Below are positions 1 through 8,906 of a stretch of 64,000 bases of DNA, piece by piece. The DNA is taken from NCBI GenBank assembly GCA_016235125.1, contig JACRLZ010000002.1:992001-1056000 (forward strand), written 5' to 3'. The translations under genes and the position numbers were made by a program. Every line of letters starts with the position of its first letter. Positions within the stretch are counted from its first letter, which is position 1. The stretch comes from Sphingobacteriales bacterium (GTDB lineage: Bacteria; Bacteroidota; Bacteroidia; Chitinophagales; Chitinophagaceae). The notes beneath the pieces were generated by a model. It did no database searches, was not told the DNA's origin, and saw only the letters and a program-made list of their open reading frames with translations.

Positions 1-1083
1 CTTGTTGAACATATCAATAATTCAGGATGTGAAATAATTTCTATTGATATACCCACCGGGTTATTTGTTGATCGTTCATCAAAAGGAAATATAATTATCA
101 AAGCAACTCATACTTTAAGTTTTCAATGCTATAAACCCGCATTTCTTGTAGCTGAAAATGCTGAATACGTTGGCGAAGCACATTTGCTCGATATTGGTTT
201 GCACAATGATTTCCTGAAACAAATAAATAGCCGGTTTGAATTGCTGGATGATTCAATCATTCATTCTATTTACAAACCCAGAAACAGGTTTTCTCATAAA
301 GGAGATTTTGGCCATGCATTGCTCATTGCAGGAAGTTATGGGAAAATGGGAGCAGCCGTTTTATCAGCAAAAGCCTGTTTGCGAAGCGGAGTTGGCTTGC
401 TCACCTGTCATATTCCAAAATGTGGTTATGAAATTTTACAGACAGCAGTTCCGGAAGCCATGATACTGACTGATTTCAACTCTTCTTTCATTACCAAAAT
501 CGAAGAGGATATTTCAAAACATACATCCATTGGTATCGGCCCGGGTATCGGAACAGCATCTGAAACCAAAGCAATGCTAACAGATTTCTTACACAATTAC
601 AAAAGTCCCGTTGTGCTTGATGCCGATGCGTTGAACATAATTGCTACAGACAAAAAACTATTGAAATTAATTCCTCCCGGTTCCATTCTTACACCTCATC
701 CAAAAGAATTTGAAAGATTGTTTGGAGAAACCGCAAATGACTTTGACCGAATTCTGCTGGCCACTCAAAAATCAAAAGAGCTGAATGTCATCATCATCCT
801 GAAAGGCCATTATACATTTATTGCTGCACCTGATGGTCATGGGTATTTTAACTCAACAGGTAATGCGGGTATGGCAACAGCCGGAAGCGGTGATGTGCTG
901 ACCGGAATATTGACAGGACTGTTGGCTCAGAATTATAGCTCAGTTGAAACCGCCATCCTTGCTGTCTACCTGCATGGGTTGGCCGGAGATATTGCAGCAA
1001 AAGAACTTTCAATGGAAGCATTGATTGCTGGAGATATTATAAATAAATTAGGCCCTGCCTTTTTGCACAATGAACAGGTATAG
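1..1083 (+). CDS. nnr: Bifunctional NAD(P)H-hydrate epimerase/dehydratase, 5'-truncated
   Basis: Repairs damaged nicotinamide cofactors: the N-terminal YjeF domain epimerises NAD(P)HX and the C-terminal ribokinase-like domain dehydrates S-NAD(P)HX. The reading frame is open from base 1, so the gene starts outside the window and only the end of the epimerase domain remains (the motif SIDIPTG near codon 20). The dehydratase part shows KGDFGHALLIAGSYGKMG, GPGIG, VLDADALN, LTPHPKEF and the nucleotide/Mg site NAGMATAGSGDVLTG. A TTG at 184 could be mistaken for a start, but conserved sequence continues in frame upstream of it. The two-domain fusion is the usual bacterial form. Confidence 0.93.
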   Translation, partial: LVEHINNSGCEIISIDIPTGLFVDRSSKGNIIIKATHTLSFQCYKPAFLVAENAEYVGEAHLLDIGLHNDFLKQINSRFELLDDSIIHSIYKPRNRFSHKGDFGHALLIAGSYGKMGAAVLSAKACLRSGVGLLTCHIPKCGYEILQTAVPEAMILTDFNSSFITKIEEDISKHTSIGIGPGIGTASETKAMLTDFLHNYKSPVVLDADALNIIATDKKLLKLIPPGSILTPHPKEFERLFGETANDFDRILLATQKSKELNVIIILKGHYTFIAAPDGHGYFNSTGNAGMATAGSGDVLTGILTGLLAQNYSSVETAILAVYLHGLAGDIAAKELSMEALIAGDIINKLGPAFLHNEQV

Positions 1084-1198
1084 AAGTTACGGCAGCCAAA
1101 GTTTGGAATTCTCCAAGTGTTTTCCAATCAGTGGCTTAGGACCGTTATAACAGGGAAAACTTTAAACTTCAACCCCAAAACCTTAAACCCTTTTCCCC

Positions 1199-1206
1199 TA
1201 TCTTTG
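1199..1206 (+). promoter_or_regulatory. Possible -7 box upstream of hppA
   Basis: TATCTTTG matches the Bacteroidota -7 consensus TAnnTTTG and lies 69 bases before the hppA start. No clear TTTG -33 box was found at the expected 17-23 base distance, so this is weak. Transcripts from it would carry the palindrome at 1215-1242 in their leader. Confidence 0.35.
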
Positions 1207-1214
1207 CCGCCCTT

Positions 1215-1242
1215 GACCGCCATAGCCTCAGCGACGGCGGTC
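1215..1242. repeat. 28-bp dispersed palindrome, copy 1
   Basis: Perfect 7-bp arms GACCGCC and GGCGGTC enclose a 14-base centre containing AGCCTC-GCG. The same design (CCGCC..AGCCTC.GCG..GGCGG) recurs at 49641-49668 inside the RNase P RNA gene, so it behaves as a dispersed element. Here it would form a hairpin in the leader of hppA. Confidence 0.6.
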
Positions 1243-1274
1243 TTTGATTAAATTTTGAATAAGAATCAATACTT

Positions 1275-3524
1275 ATGGACAAATTGATCTATCTCGTCCC
1301 TGCAATGGGCCTGATTGGTTTACTGTACACTTTTATCAAATTCAACTGGGTTTCCAAACAGGATCCCGGTAATGAAAGGATGAAAGATATCAGCAATCAT
1401 ATTGCTGAGGGCGCCATGGCCTTTCTCAAAGCTGAATGGAAAATACTCGGATACTTTGTTGCGATAGTTGCCATTCTTCTGGCAGTAATGGCCACTACTA
1501 ATCCGCATTCTCATTGGCTGATCGCCGGTGCATTCATTGTCGGAGCTGTATTCAGCGCCACAGCAGGATATATTGGAATGAAAGTGGCAACAAAAGCCAA
1601 TGTAAGAACAGCCAATGCTGCCCGAACCAGTTTAAGTAAAGCCTTGGGAGTATCCTTTACCGGAGGTTCTGTAATGGGTCTTGGTGTGGCCGGCCTCGCT
1701 GTACTTGGATTGGGAGGTTTGTTCATTGTATTGAAACTGGTATTTGCACCCGATGCGCCGGTGAACAGTGATGAAATGATAAGAACGGTGGAAGTACTGA
1801 CCGGTTTTTCATTAGGAGCCGAATCCATAGCCCTTTTTGCAAGAGTGGGCGGTGGCATTTATACAAAAGCTGCCGATGTTGGCGCCGACCTGGTTGGTAA
1901 AGTAGAAGCGGGTATCCCGGAAGATGATCCGAGAAACCCAGCAACCATCGCAGATAATGTTGGCGATAATGTAGGTGATGTTGCCGGTATGGGCGCCGAC
2001 CTTTTTGGTTCTTATGTTGCAACCGTTCTTGCAACAATTGTGTTGGGACAACAGACAACTGTCATTACAGAGGATATGCTGGGCGGTTTCTCCCCCATTG
2101 TTTTGCCGATGCTGATAGCCGGTGTTGGAATTATTTTTTCGATTGCAGGTACATGGTTTGTTCGTGTAAGTGATGCTGCGGGTATCAATACCGATAATGT
2201 GCAGAAAGCGCTGAACATGGGCAACTGGGGTTCTATCATCTTAACTGCTGTTGCCGCCGGTGGATTAGTTTACTGGATACTTCCTGAAGCCATGGAACTT
2301 CGTGGATTCATCTTTACCAAATGGGATGTAATGGGCGCCATCGGTACAGGACTTTTGGTTGGTGCATTGATGAGTGCTATTACAGAATATTATACTGCTA
2401 TGGGCAAACGTCCGGTGAAATCAATCATCCGTCAATCATCAACAGGACATGCTACCAATGTAATTGGTGGATTGGCTGTCGGAATGGAATCAACATTCCT
2501 TCCCATTATTGTATTAGCTGCCGGTATCTGGGGTTCCTATCAGTTTGCAGGATTATATGGTGTGGCTATCGCTGCTGCAGGTATGATGGCCACTACGGCC
2601 ATGCAATTAGCCATTGATGCATTTGGTCCTATTGCAGATAATGCAGGTGGTATTGCTGAAATGAGTGAGCTGCCAAAAGATGTAAGAGAAAAAACAGATG
2701 TGCTGGATGCAGTGGGTAACACTACCGCAGCCACCGGTAAAGGATTCGCTATTGCTTCTGCTGCATTAACGGCGCTGGCATTATTTGCTGCCTTTGTAGG
2801 TGTGGCCATGCCAGGCAACCAGCATATTGATATTTATAAATCTGAAGTGCTCGCCAGTTTATTTGTCGGCGGTATGATACCCTTTATTTTTTCTTCTCTT
2901 GCCATCCGTGCCGTTGGCCAGGCTGCCATGAGTATGGTGGAAGAAGTGCGCCGCCAGTTCCGAACTATTCCGGGTATTATGGATGGTACCGGAACACCCG
3001 AATACGATAAATGTGTGGCCATCTCTACCAATGCCTCTATTAAAAAAATGTTGTTACCCGGCGCAATCACTATTATTTCTCCGTTGGCAATCGGTTTTAT
3101 TCTTGGTCCTGAAGCATTAGGAGGGTTTCTTGCAGGCGCCACAGTAAGCGGTGTGTTAATGGGAATGTTTCAGAACAATGCAGGCGGCGCATGGGACAAT
3201 GCAAAAAAATCGTTTGAAAAAGGCGCCGAAATAAACGGGGAAATGTTTTATAAAAAATCAGAGCCGCATAAAGCATCTGTAACCGGCGACACCGTAGGCG
3301 ACCCGTTTAAGGATACTTCTGGTCCATCCATGAATATTCTTATAAAACTGATGTCTATCGTATCTTTGGTCATTGCCCCTACCCTTGCGCAGATCAATGC
3401 AAAGAAAGCGGAAGCGCCATTGCCGCCTTCTGCGGGAGGACAACCGATGGGCAAGGTGATAAAGGCCGGGGAACCGGTAGCTTTAACAGACAATAAAAAA
3501 ACTGTCAACTATCCTGATAATTAA
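1275..3524 (+). CDS. hppA: Membrane-bound K+-stimulated proton/sodium-translocating pyrophosphatase
   Basis: Couples hydrolysis of pyrophosphate in the cytoplasm to ion export across the inner membrane. The 749-residue length and many hydrophobic segments fit the family. The pyrophosphate-binding signature [11 protein letters not shown] is at residues 201-211, followed by the acidic [19 protein letters not shown] region. The motif [10 protein letters not shown] at 481-490 carries Ala at 485, where K+-independent enzymes have Lys, so this should be the K+-dependent class. Whether it pumps H+, Na+ or both cannot be told by eye. The C-terminal tail (about 35 residues after [12 protein letters not shown]) is polar and probably not part of the core. 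A clear terminator follows. Confidence 0.96.
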   Translation: MDKLIYLVPAMGLIGLLYTFIKFNWVSKQDPGNERMKDISNHIAEGAMAFLKAEWKILGYFVAIVAILLAVMATTNPHSHWLIAGAFIVGAVFSATAGYIGMKVATKANVRTANAARTSLSKALGVSFTGGSVMGLGVAGLAVLGLGGLFIVLKLVFAPDAPVNSDEMIRTVEVLTGFSLGAESIALFARVGGGIYTKAADVGADLVGKVEAGIPEDDPRNPATIADNVGDNVGDVAGMGADLFGSYVATVLATIVLGQQTTVITEDMLGGFSPIVLPMLIAGVGIIFSIAGTWFVRVSDAAGINTDNVQKALNMGNWGSIILTAVAAGGLVYWILPEAMELRGFIFTKWDVMGAIGTGLLVGALMSAITEYYTAMGKRPVKSIIRQSSTGHATNVIGGLAVGMESTFLPIIVLAAGIWGSYQFAGLYGVAIAAAGMMATTAMQLAIDAFGPIADNAGGIAEMSELPKDVREKTDVLDAVGNTTAATGKGFAIASAALTALALFAAFVGVAMPGNQHIDIYKSEVLASLFVGGMIPFIFSSLAIRAVGQAAMSMVEEVRRQFRTIPGIMDGTGTPEYDKCVAISTNASIKKMLLPGAITIISPLAIGFILGPEALGGFLAGATVSGVLMGMFQNNAGGAWDNAKKSFEKGAEINGEMFYKKSEPHKASVTGDTVGDPFKDTSGPSMNILIKLMSIVSLVIAPTLAQINAKKAEAPLPPSAGGQPMGKVIKAGEPVALTDNKKTVNYPDN

Positions 3525-3549
3525 AATTCTTAATCAGAACCATTACATT

Positions 3550-3585
3550 AAGTCCTGCTGTGTCTACAGCGGGACTTATTTTTTA
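3550..3585 (+). terminator. Rho-independent terminator after hppA
   Basis: Arms AAGTCCTGCTGT (3550-3561) and ACAGCGGGACTT (3566-3577) pair with one G-T wobble and a 4-base loop, and are followed by an A and a run of T. It lies 26 bases after the hppA stop. Confidence 0.85.
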
Positions 3586-3673
3586 ACAAGACAGGCCAGA
3601 TCTAAGTTCCTTTTTATATGAACCTGTAAGAAAAAAAACCGAATTTTATAGACATCAATCCCAAAGATTTTAT

Positions 3674-5623
3674 ATGCGGATCATTTTTTCATTCCTGCTG
3701 CTGGTAACGATCAATGCTTTTGCGCAAAATGACCCGGTAGCTACCGGATGCAAAGACATAGAAAATATTGCCTTTATGGAACGCCTCGGTCATGAGAGAC
3801 TTGTCAACCGGGGAAATGCAACGCTTGCATCCAATAATTTTGATGTAAAGTATTACAGATGCGAATGGCAGGTAGATCCTGCCATTAGATATATAACAGG
3901 AAAAGTGGTTGTATATTACCTGATCACTTCACCAGCCGCTTTTATCTCTTTTGATCTTATGAATGGATTGAATGTTGATAGTGTAAAGCAACATAATGTT
4001 ACTCTTACAAAACAACATACTGCTAATGTGTTGCAGATAAATTTTCCTTCCGGTGTTAATACAGGGGTTTTTGATTCAGTAAGTATCTATTACCAGGGCG
4101 TTCCGCCCAATACAGGCCTGGGTTCCTTTGTACAAACAACCCATGCCGGCACTCCGGTAATATGGACATTAAGCGAACCTTATGGAAGTCGGGACTGGTG
4201 GCCCTGTAAAAACGGATTGGATGACAAAGCAGATTCCATTGACGTATTAGTAACTACACCTGCAATTTATAAAGCAGCATCGAATGGATTATTACAGAGC
4301 GAAACACTGATAAGCGGCGGCACTAAAAAAATTGCTTACTGGAAGCATCGCTACCCCATTGCATCTTACCTGGTTTGTTTTGCCGTCACTAATTATTCAG
4401 TCTTTAATAACTCGGTTCAACTGGGAGCAGTTAATCTTCCAATGCAAACGTATTGTTATCCGGAGAGTTTGGCCAGCTTCCAGGCCAATACTCCACTTGT
4501 TCTGAATGCGCTGCAGCTTTTCCATAATTTATTTGGTGAGTATCCTTTTATCAAAGAAAAATATGGGCATGTGCAATTTAACTGGGGCGGAGGAATGGAA
4601 CACCAGACCTCCACTTTTCTTGTTTCCCCCGGGGAAAGTCTGATGGCTCATGAACTGGCCCACCAGTGGTTTGGCGATAAGATCACCTGTGCAAGCTGGG
4701 AAGACATCTGGCTGAATGAAGGCTTTGCCACTCACTTGGCCAGTATTTATATGGAAGCAAAATACCCGGCAAACGTAATAGCAACCAGGAAAAATGAAAT
4801 CACATCTATTACATCCTTACCCGGCGGTTCAGTTAAAGTGGATGACACTACTAACGTAGGAAGAATTTTCAGCGGCCGCCTGAGTTATACCAAAGGATCA
4901 CACCTGTTATATATGCTGCGATGGATTTTAGGCGATTCTGTATTCTTCCGTGCAGTAAAGCAATACCAAAAAGATCCGAATCTCAGTTATGGTTTTGCAA
5001 AAACAAATGATCTGAAGAAAAACCTTGAACAGGTAAGCGGAAAGGATCTTACAAAGTTCTTTAAAGATTGGTATGAAGGACAGGGTTACCCCACTTATAA
5101 TGTAGAATGGACAGCGCTGGGAAGCAGTTATGTAAAAATAAAAATGTCTCAAACCACTTCTCATCCCTCTGTTACTTTTTTTGAACTGCCGGTAGCATTA
5201 AATTTCAAAAATGCAACGCAACAAAAAACAATTGTGCTGGATAACAAAAGTAATGGCGAGATATTTTTCCGTAACATCGGATTTGTGCCCGACACTGTTT
5301 TTATTGATCCTGAATACTGGCTCATTACCCGGAATAATACATCCCGTAAAGTACCGGATGCCGTGACGGGGCAAAATATCATACAGGTATTTCCCAATCC
5401 GGTACAAAGCCAGTTTTATGTTTACCTGCGGAATTTCTCTTCTTCCAATGCTTCAATTATTTTACACAATGCAGCAGGACAAATGGTTTATTCTGGAAAA
5501 ATTTCTGTTATAAACGGTTCAGGGTTTACTGAAGTATCATCCCTGCGTTTTCCTCCCGGAGAATATAGCGTAAGCATAATAAAAGATAATGGCGAAAAAT
5601 TTGTAAAGAAACTGCTGAAATAA
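3674..5623 (+). CDS. Secreted M1-family zinc metallopeptidase with T9SS type A sorting domain
   Basis: Probable aminopeptidase exported by the Sec and type IX systems. A signal peptide ends near NAFAQN. The zinc site is H326-E-L-A-H330 with E349 nineteen residues after H330, the canonical HExxH-x18-E layout. Upstream is GGMEHQT, a variant of the GxMEN exopeptidase motif with His in place of Asn, so strict aminopeptidase activity is less certain. The last 80 residues (VFPNPVQSQFYVYL to KFVKKLLK) form a Por-type sorting domain that directs the protein to the cell surface or medium. It is not linked to its neighbours by spacing and appears to be its own transcription unit. Confidence 0.92.
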   Translation: MRIIFSFLLLVTINAFAQNDPVATGCKDIENIAFMERLGHERLVNRGNATLASNNFDVKYYRCEWQVDPAIRYITGKVVVYYLITSPAAFISFDLMNGLNVDSVKQHNVTLTKQHTANVLQINFPSGVNTGVFDSVSIYYQGVPPNTGLGSFVQTTHAGTPVIWTLSEPYGSRDWWPCKNGLDDKADSIDVLVTTPAIYKAASNGLLQSETLISGGTKKIAYWKHRYPIASYLVCFAVTNYSVFNNSVQLGAVNLPMQTYCYPESLASFQANTPLVLNALQLFHNLFGEYPFIKEKYGHVQFNWGGGMEHQTSTFLVSPGESLMAHELAHQWFGDKITCASWEDIWLNEGFATHLASIYMEAKYPANVIATRKNEITSITSLPGGSVKVDDTTNVGRIFSGRLSYTKGSHLLYMLRWILGDSVFFRAVKQYQKDPNLSYGFAKTNDLKKNLEQVSGKDLTKFFKDWYEGQGYPTYNVEWTALGSSYVKIKMSQTTSHPSVTFFELPVALNFKNATQQKTIVLDNKSNGEIFFRNIGFVPDTVFIDPEYWLITRNNTSRKVPDAVTGQNIIQVFPNPVQSQFYVYLRNFSSSNASIILHNAAGQMVYSGKISVINGSGFTEVSSLRFPPGEYSVSIIKDNGEKFVKKLLK

Positions 5624-5640
5624 AACTGCTACAGTTTTTT
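5623..5640 (+). terminator. Short hairpin after the M1 peptidase
   Basis: Arms AAACTG (5623-5628) and CAGTTT (5632-5637) are separated by three bases and continue into T residues. The stem is short, so this is only a possible terminator; its first base is the last base of the stop codon. Confidence 0.45.
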
Positions 5641-5729
5641 TATTCCTAAAAGCAAGCGGTTATATTTCTTGTAACTTTTCTCCCGATGTGTCGTCCAATG
5701 TTAATAAAATTTAAAATTGGCCTGTATTT

Positions 5730-5759
5730 TTTGGCCATACGAAAATAATCGTATATTCG
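5730..5759 (+). promoter_or_regulatory. Promoter and operator palindrome of the BlaI/BlaR1 pair
   Basis: A TTTG at 5730-5733 and TATATTCG at 5752-5759 are 18 bases apart, fitting the Bacteroidota -33/-7 arrangement with one mismatch in the -7 box. A perfect inverted repeat, ATACGA (5737-5742) and TCGTAT (5749-5754) with a 6-base spacer, lies in the spacer and runs into the -7 box. This is where a BlaI-type dimer would block RNA polymerase. The start codon is 24 bases beyond the palindrome. Autoregulation is inferred from the layout. Confidence 0.6.
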
Positions 5760-5777
5760 GCCTCAAATCTGAAAACT

Positions 5778-6164
5778 ATGTCAGCGCCAAAAATGATAAA
5801 GCCTACGGAAAGTGAACTGGAAATACTCCAGATACTTTGGGCAAAAGGTCTTGCCACTGTGCGGGAAGTGCATGAAGAATTGGCCGCCACCAAGGATGTT
5901 GGCTACACTACTACCTTGAAACTTATGCAGATCATGAACGAAAAGGGAATAGTGAAAAGAGATGACTCCATGCGGACCCATGTGTACCAGGCAGCCGTGA
6001 ACAAGGAAAAAACCCAGAAGCATTTACTGAGCAAAATGATCGATAGTTTGTTTGGCGGCTCCCCCACCCAACTGGTCATTCAGGCCCTGGGTGATGAAAG
6101 CCATAAAGCAAGCCGTGAAGAACTGGATAAGATACAGGCATTGCTCGACAGTCTTAAAAAATAA
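5778..6164 (+). CDS. BlaI/MecI/CopY-family transcriptional repressor
   Basis: A 128-residue winged-helix repressor. The N-terminal half (KPTESELEILQILWAKGLATVREVHEEL.., residues about 5-75) is the typical DNA-binding domain with the TTLKLMQIM recognition region; the C-terminal helices should dimerise. In characterised relatives a membrane protease (BlaR1/MecR1) inactivates the repressor on antibiotic stress. The protease gene starts two bases after the stop, so the two are co-transcribed. No beta-lactamase gene is adjacent, so the regulated trait is unknown and may differ from beta-lactam resistance. The palindrome at 5737-5754 is its likely operator. Confidence 0.92.
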   Translation: MSAPKMIKPTESELEILQILWAKGLATVREVHEELAATKDVGYTTTLKLMQIMNEKGIVKRDDSMRTHVYQAAVNKEKTQKHLLSKMIDSLFGGSPTQLVIQALGDESHKASREELDKIQALLDSLKK

Positions 6165-6166
6165 AC

Positions 6167-7819
6167 ATGATAACCGGCCAAACCAGCTTCCTGCAATCAC
6201 TGGGCTGGGCTGTGTTCAGCAGCCTCTGGCAAATGGCTTTGCTCTGGATCATTTACCAGTTCATCATTGTTATCTTTAAATCCTCAAAAGCTTCTTTTAA
6301 AAGTTCATTGGCCACTATACTCCTGGTCGCCGGCTTTGGCTGGTTCCTTTACACTTTTGCTTATGCATGGTTGGGTGGTACTGAAACAGAAAGAGGGACA
6401 GCTATTACCGCCGTATTGAATATAAATGAAAAAAGTGCCGGATGGTTTCAATCAGCGCTTGGCATTGCATCAGTTATTTATCTTATTCTCTTAATTCTTC
6501 CGGCTCTTCAGTTTATCCGCAACTACCGTTATGTACAGGTAATACGCCGGTATGGTTTGGAAAAAATGGATGCACAATGGAAAGTATTTGTTCAGAAAGT
6601 GGCGGCACAAATGGATATAAGAAAGAAAGTAAAAATCTGGGCGTCGGAGTTTGTAACATCACCTGTCACGGTTGGTTTTTTGAAACCGGTGATCCTGGTG
6701 CCGCTGGCTGCCATCAGTCAATTGACCCCGCAACAGATGGAAGCTGTGTTGCTGCATGAATTATCGCATATCCGCCGCTACGATTACCTGCTCAATCTCA
6801 TCATCAGTTTGATAAAAGCCATTCTTTATTTCAATCCATTTGTAAAAGCCTTTGCAGGAGTGATTGAAAGAGAAAGGGAAAAAAGTTGCGATGAAATGGT
6901 ATTGCAGTTTCAGTACGACTCGCATGAGTATGCCTCTGCCCTGCTCACACTGGAAAAAACAGCGAATAACCGTACCGCTTTTTTTATTGCAGCCTCAGGC
7001 AAAAGGAATGATTTGCTTCACCGGGTAGAACTGATCATGGGTGTTCAGCAGAAAAAATATTTTGGCGTAACCAGACTTGCCGGCTTGCTGGCCGCTTTTT
7101 TCTGTATTTTTTCATTGAATGCATTGCTGCATATTGATAAAACAACCTCCGGTTTCAGGGCGGGGTCATTCAACTATTATTCACCTGTTTTCGTTTCCGG
7201 TGCAGAAAACAGATCTGTACCCGGCAAAAAAATAGTAGCTGATTTTGCCAGACCTGCAGTTGAAAAAGAAAATGCCATTTCTTCCGAAGCCCTGGTTGCA
7301 GAATTGGATGACCCTGATTTCAAGAATGCAGCCTTTACACCTGTTGCGATACCCGGATTAAAAAAGTATGAAGAAGAGCAGGTAAAGAAAGCCATCGAAA
7401 CGTCAAGAAAAGTTTTTGAGAATGAAGAATGGAAGGCGCTGGAAAAAAATATTGCAGAAGTACTGACACTGAAAGAAAAAGAACAACTGAAAGCAACTTA
7501 TAAAAATGAGATAAACAAACTTGACTGGAACCAGTGGGAACACAAACTCCGGATGGCTTATGACAAAGTTGACTGGAACCGGATAAACGAGCAACTGGCC
7601 CATGCAGTAAACAATATACGGCTTGATAGTTTGCAGAAAGTATATAATGATGCCATTTGCAAACTCGACAAAGCAAAAGAAGAACTGCTGACCGCTGAAC
7701 TAAAACAGTCTTTCGTTCCCGAAGTTACTGTCAAAGTGCTTGACGAATCCAAACGGCAACTCCGCAAAACGCTGAACAGCCTTAAGGCCTCAAGAAATAA
7801 AAAGATTGTACACCTGTAA
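6167..7819 (+). CDS. M56-family (BlaR1-like) membrane metallopeptidase, sensor partner of the repressor
   Basis: Zinc-dependent integral membrane protease expected to inactivate the adjacent BlaI-type repressor. Three hydrophobic segments precede the catalytic HExxH at H197-E-L-S-H201 (LLHELSHIRRYDYLLN), and another membrane segment lies near residue 305. BlaR1 proper has a penicillin-binding domain at its C-terminus. Here residues about 370-550 are charged and helical (two similar blocks, KLDWNQWEHKLRMAYDKVDWNRINEQL) with no visible SxxK/KTG penicillin-binding motifs, so the stimulus sensed must be different. It starts two bases after the repressor stop. Confidence 0.88.
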   Translation: MITGQTSFLQSLGWAVFSSLWQMALLWIIYQFIIVIFKSSKASFKSSLATILLVAGFGWFLYTFAYAWLGGTETERGTAITAVLNINEKSAGWFQSALGIASVIYLILLILPALQFIRNYRYVQVIRRYGLEKMDAQWKVFVQKVAAQMDIRKKVKIWASEFVTSPVTVGFLKPVILVPLAAISQLTPQQMEAVLLHELSHIRRYDYLLNLIISLIKAILYFNPFVKAFAGVIEREREKSCDEMVLQFQYDSHEYASALLTLEKTANNRTAFFIAASGKRNDLLHRVELIMGVQQKKYFGVTRLAGLLAAFFCIFSLNALLHIDKTTSGFRAGSFNYYSPVFVSGAENRSVPGKKIVADFARPAVEKENAISSEALVAELDDPDFKNAAFTPVAIPGLKKYEEEQVKKAIETSRKVFENEEWKALEKNIAEVLTLKEKEQLKATYKNEINKLDWNQWEHKLRMAYDKVDWNRINEQLAHAVNNIRLDSLQKVYNDAICKLDKAKEELLTAELKQSFVPEVTVKVLDESKRQLRKTLNSLKASRNKKIVHL

Positions 7820-7865
7820 TATAGAAACAGCACATCAACATCATCAGACAGAGACCGTCAGATGA

Positions 7866-8903
7866 TTACCAGCAACGGGGACATTTTTCACTATACTTAT
7901 TGCCGATAATAAAGCCCACTAAAATTTCATGAGTGCCGCGGCTTACCGTATTGAGTGATGTAGTGGTAAAATCATACGCATAGCCAACATTAAACGTATT
8001 ACCTACATTAAACCCGGCCATGGCTGCATAGCCATCTTCATAGCGATAACTTCCACCCACCCACAAAAGATCCATGTACTGAAGTTTAAGGTTCATCTCA
8101 GGCTGAAAATCATTTTTGGAAGAGTTCTGGACATATTTCAACATCACGGATGGAATGGCATTCACGGTTTCTCCCAGTAGAAAACGATACCCTGCAGTAA
8201 AAAATAAATGAGGTATCAGTCTTCCTTTGCTCACATAGGCTGCATCATCGGAAAAAGAAACTTTTTGCGGTATTATCTGTTGTGCGGACACACCGATAAA
8301 ATAATTTCTCGAATACAGCCATAACCCGGCGCCCAGGTCAGGGCGGATGCGATTGATCTCCCCGTCTATCACAGCTCCTGTTGCCGGATCATATGGATCG
8401 CCATAGCCGGTAAAATCATTTTTGGTTTTATCAATTCCCACCCTTGTGATGCCTGCAGAAAATCCTGCTGACAGGTTGGTCGTTGGGTTCAATCCGATAT
8501 GATACGCATAAGTGGCATTGGCTGTAAAGCGGTTGAAACTGCCTGTACGGTCATTGACAATCGTAAGACCGACGCCATGGTGAGGGTCTGCTGCTGTATA
8601 GTTCTCCCAATAAAGTTTTCCTCTTGGATTTTCCCCGGGTACCTGGAATGAAGTGGACGATGTGCGGTAATCCTTTTTGGCAATGGGCCCCTGCATGCTT
8701 ATATAAGTTGTCTTGGGCGCCCCGTTCAACCCGATCCACTGGTCACGGTAGCTCACTTTGATATCCATGTAATTCTCAATGCCGCTTATAGCTGGGTTGA
8801 GTATGTAGTTATTCAGAATGTATTGTGTATAGTGAGGTCTTTGCTGAGCCATCAACTGCACACTGACGAACAACACAGGGATTAAAAGAAATTTCTTTTT
8901 CAT
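7866..8903 (-). CDS. PorP/SprF-family type IX secretion outer-membrane protein
   Basis: A 345-residue outer-membrane beta-barrel of the PorP/SprF family. The N-terminus has a signal peptide ending in LMAQQ, then the diagnostic RPHYTQYILNNYILNPAISG, and the C-terminal HEILVGFIIGNK..CPRCW. SprF in Flavobacterium is needed for surface display of the giant adhesin SprB, and PorP-like genes are commonly found beside T9SS type B cargo. The start codon lies three bases after the stop of the giant protein gene, so translation is probably coupled and this is likely its dedicated export or anchoring partner. That pairing is inferred from gene order. Confidence 0.92.
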   Translation of the reverse strand: MKKKFLLIPVLFVSVQLMAQQRPHYTQYILNNYILNPAISGIENYMDIKVSYRDQWIGLNGAPKTTYISMQGPIAKKDYRTSSTSFQVPGENPRGKLYWENYTAADPHHGVGLTIVNDRTGSFNRFTANATYAYHIGLNPTTNLSAGFSAGITRVGIDKTKNDFTGYGDPYDPATGAVIDGEINRIRPDLGAGLWLYSRNYFIGVSAQQIIPQKVSFSDDAAYVSKGRLIPHLFFTAGYRFLLGETVNAIPSVMLKYVQNSSKNDFQPEMNLKLQYMDLLWVGGSYRYEDGYAAMAGFNVGNTFNVGYAYDFTTTSLNTVSRGTHEILVGFIIGNKYSEKCPRCW

Positions 8904-8906
8904 GGC

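Noticed and set aside
6052..7833. Other open frames on both strands over the BlaR1-like gene
   Set aside because: They have no recognisable domains or start signals and are shadows of the coding strand.
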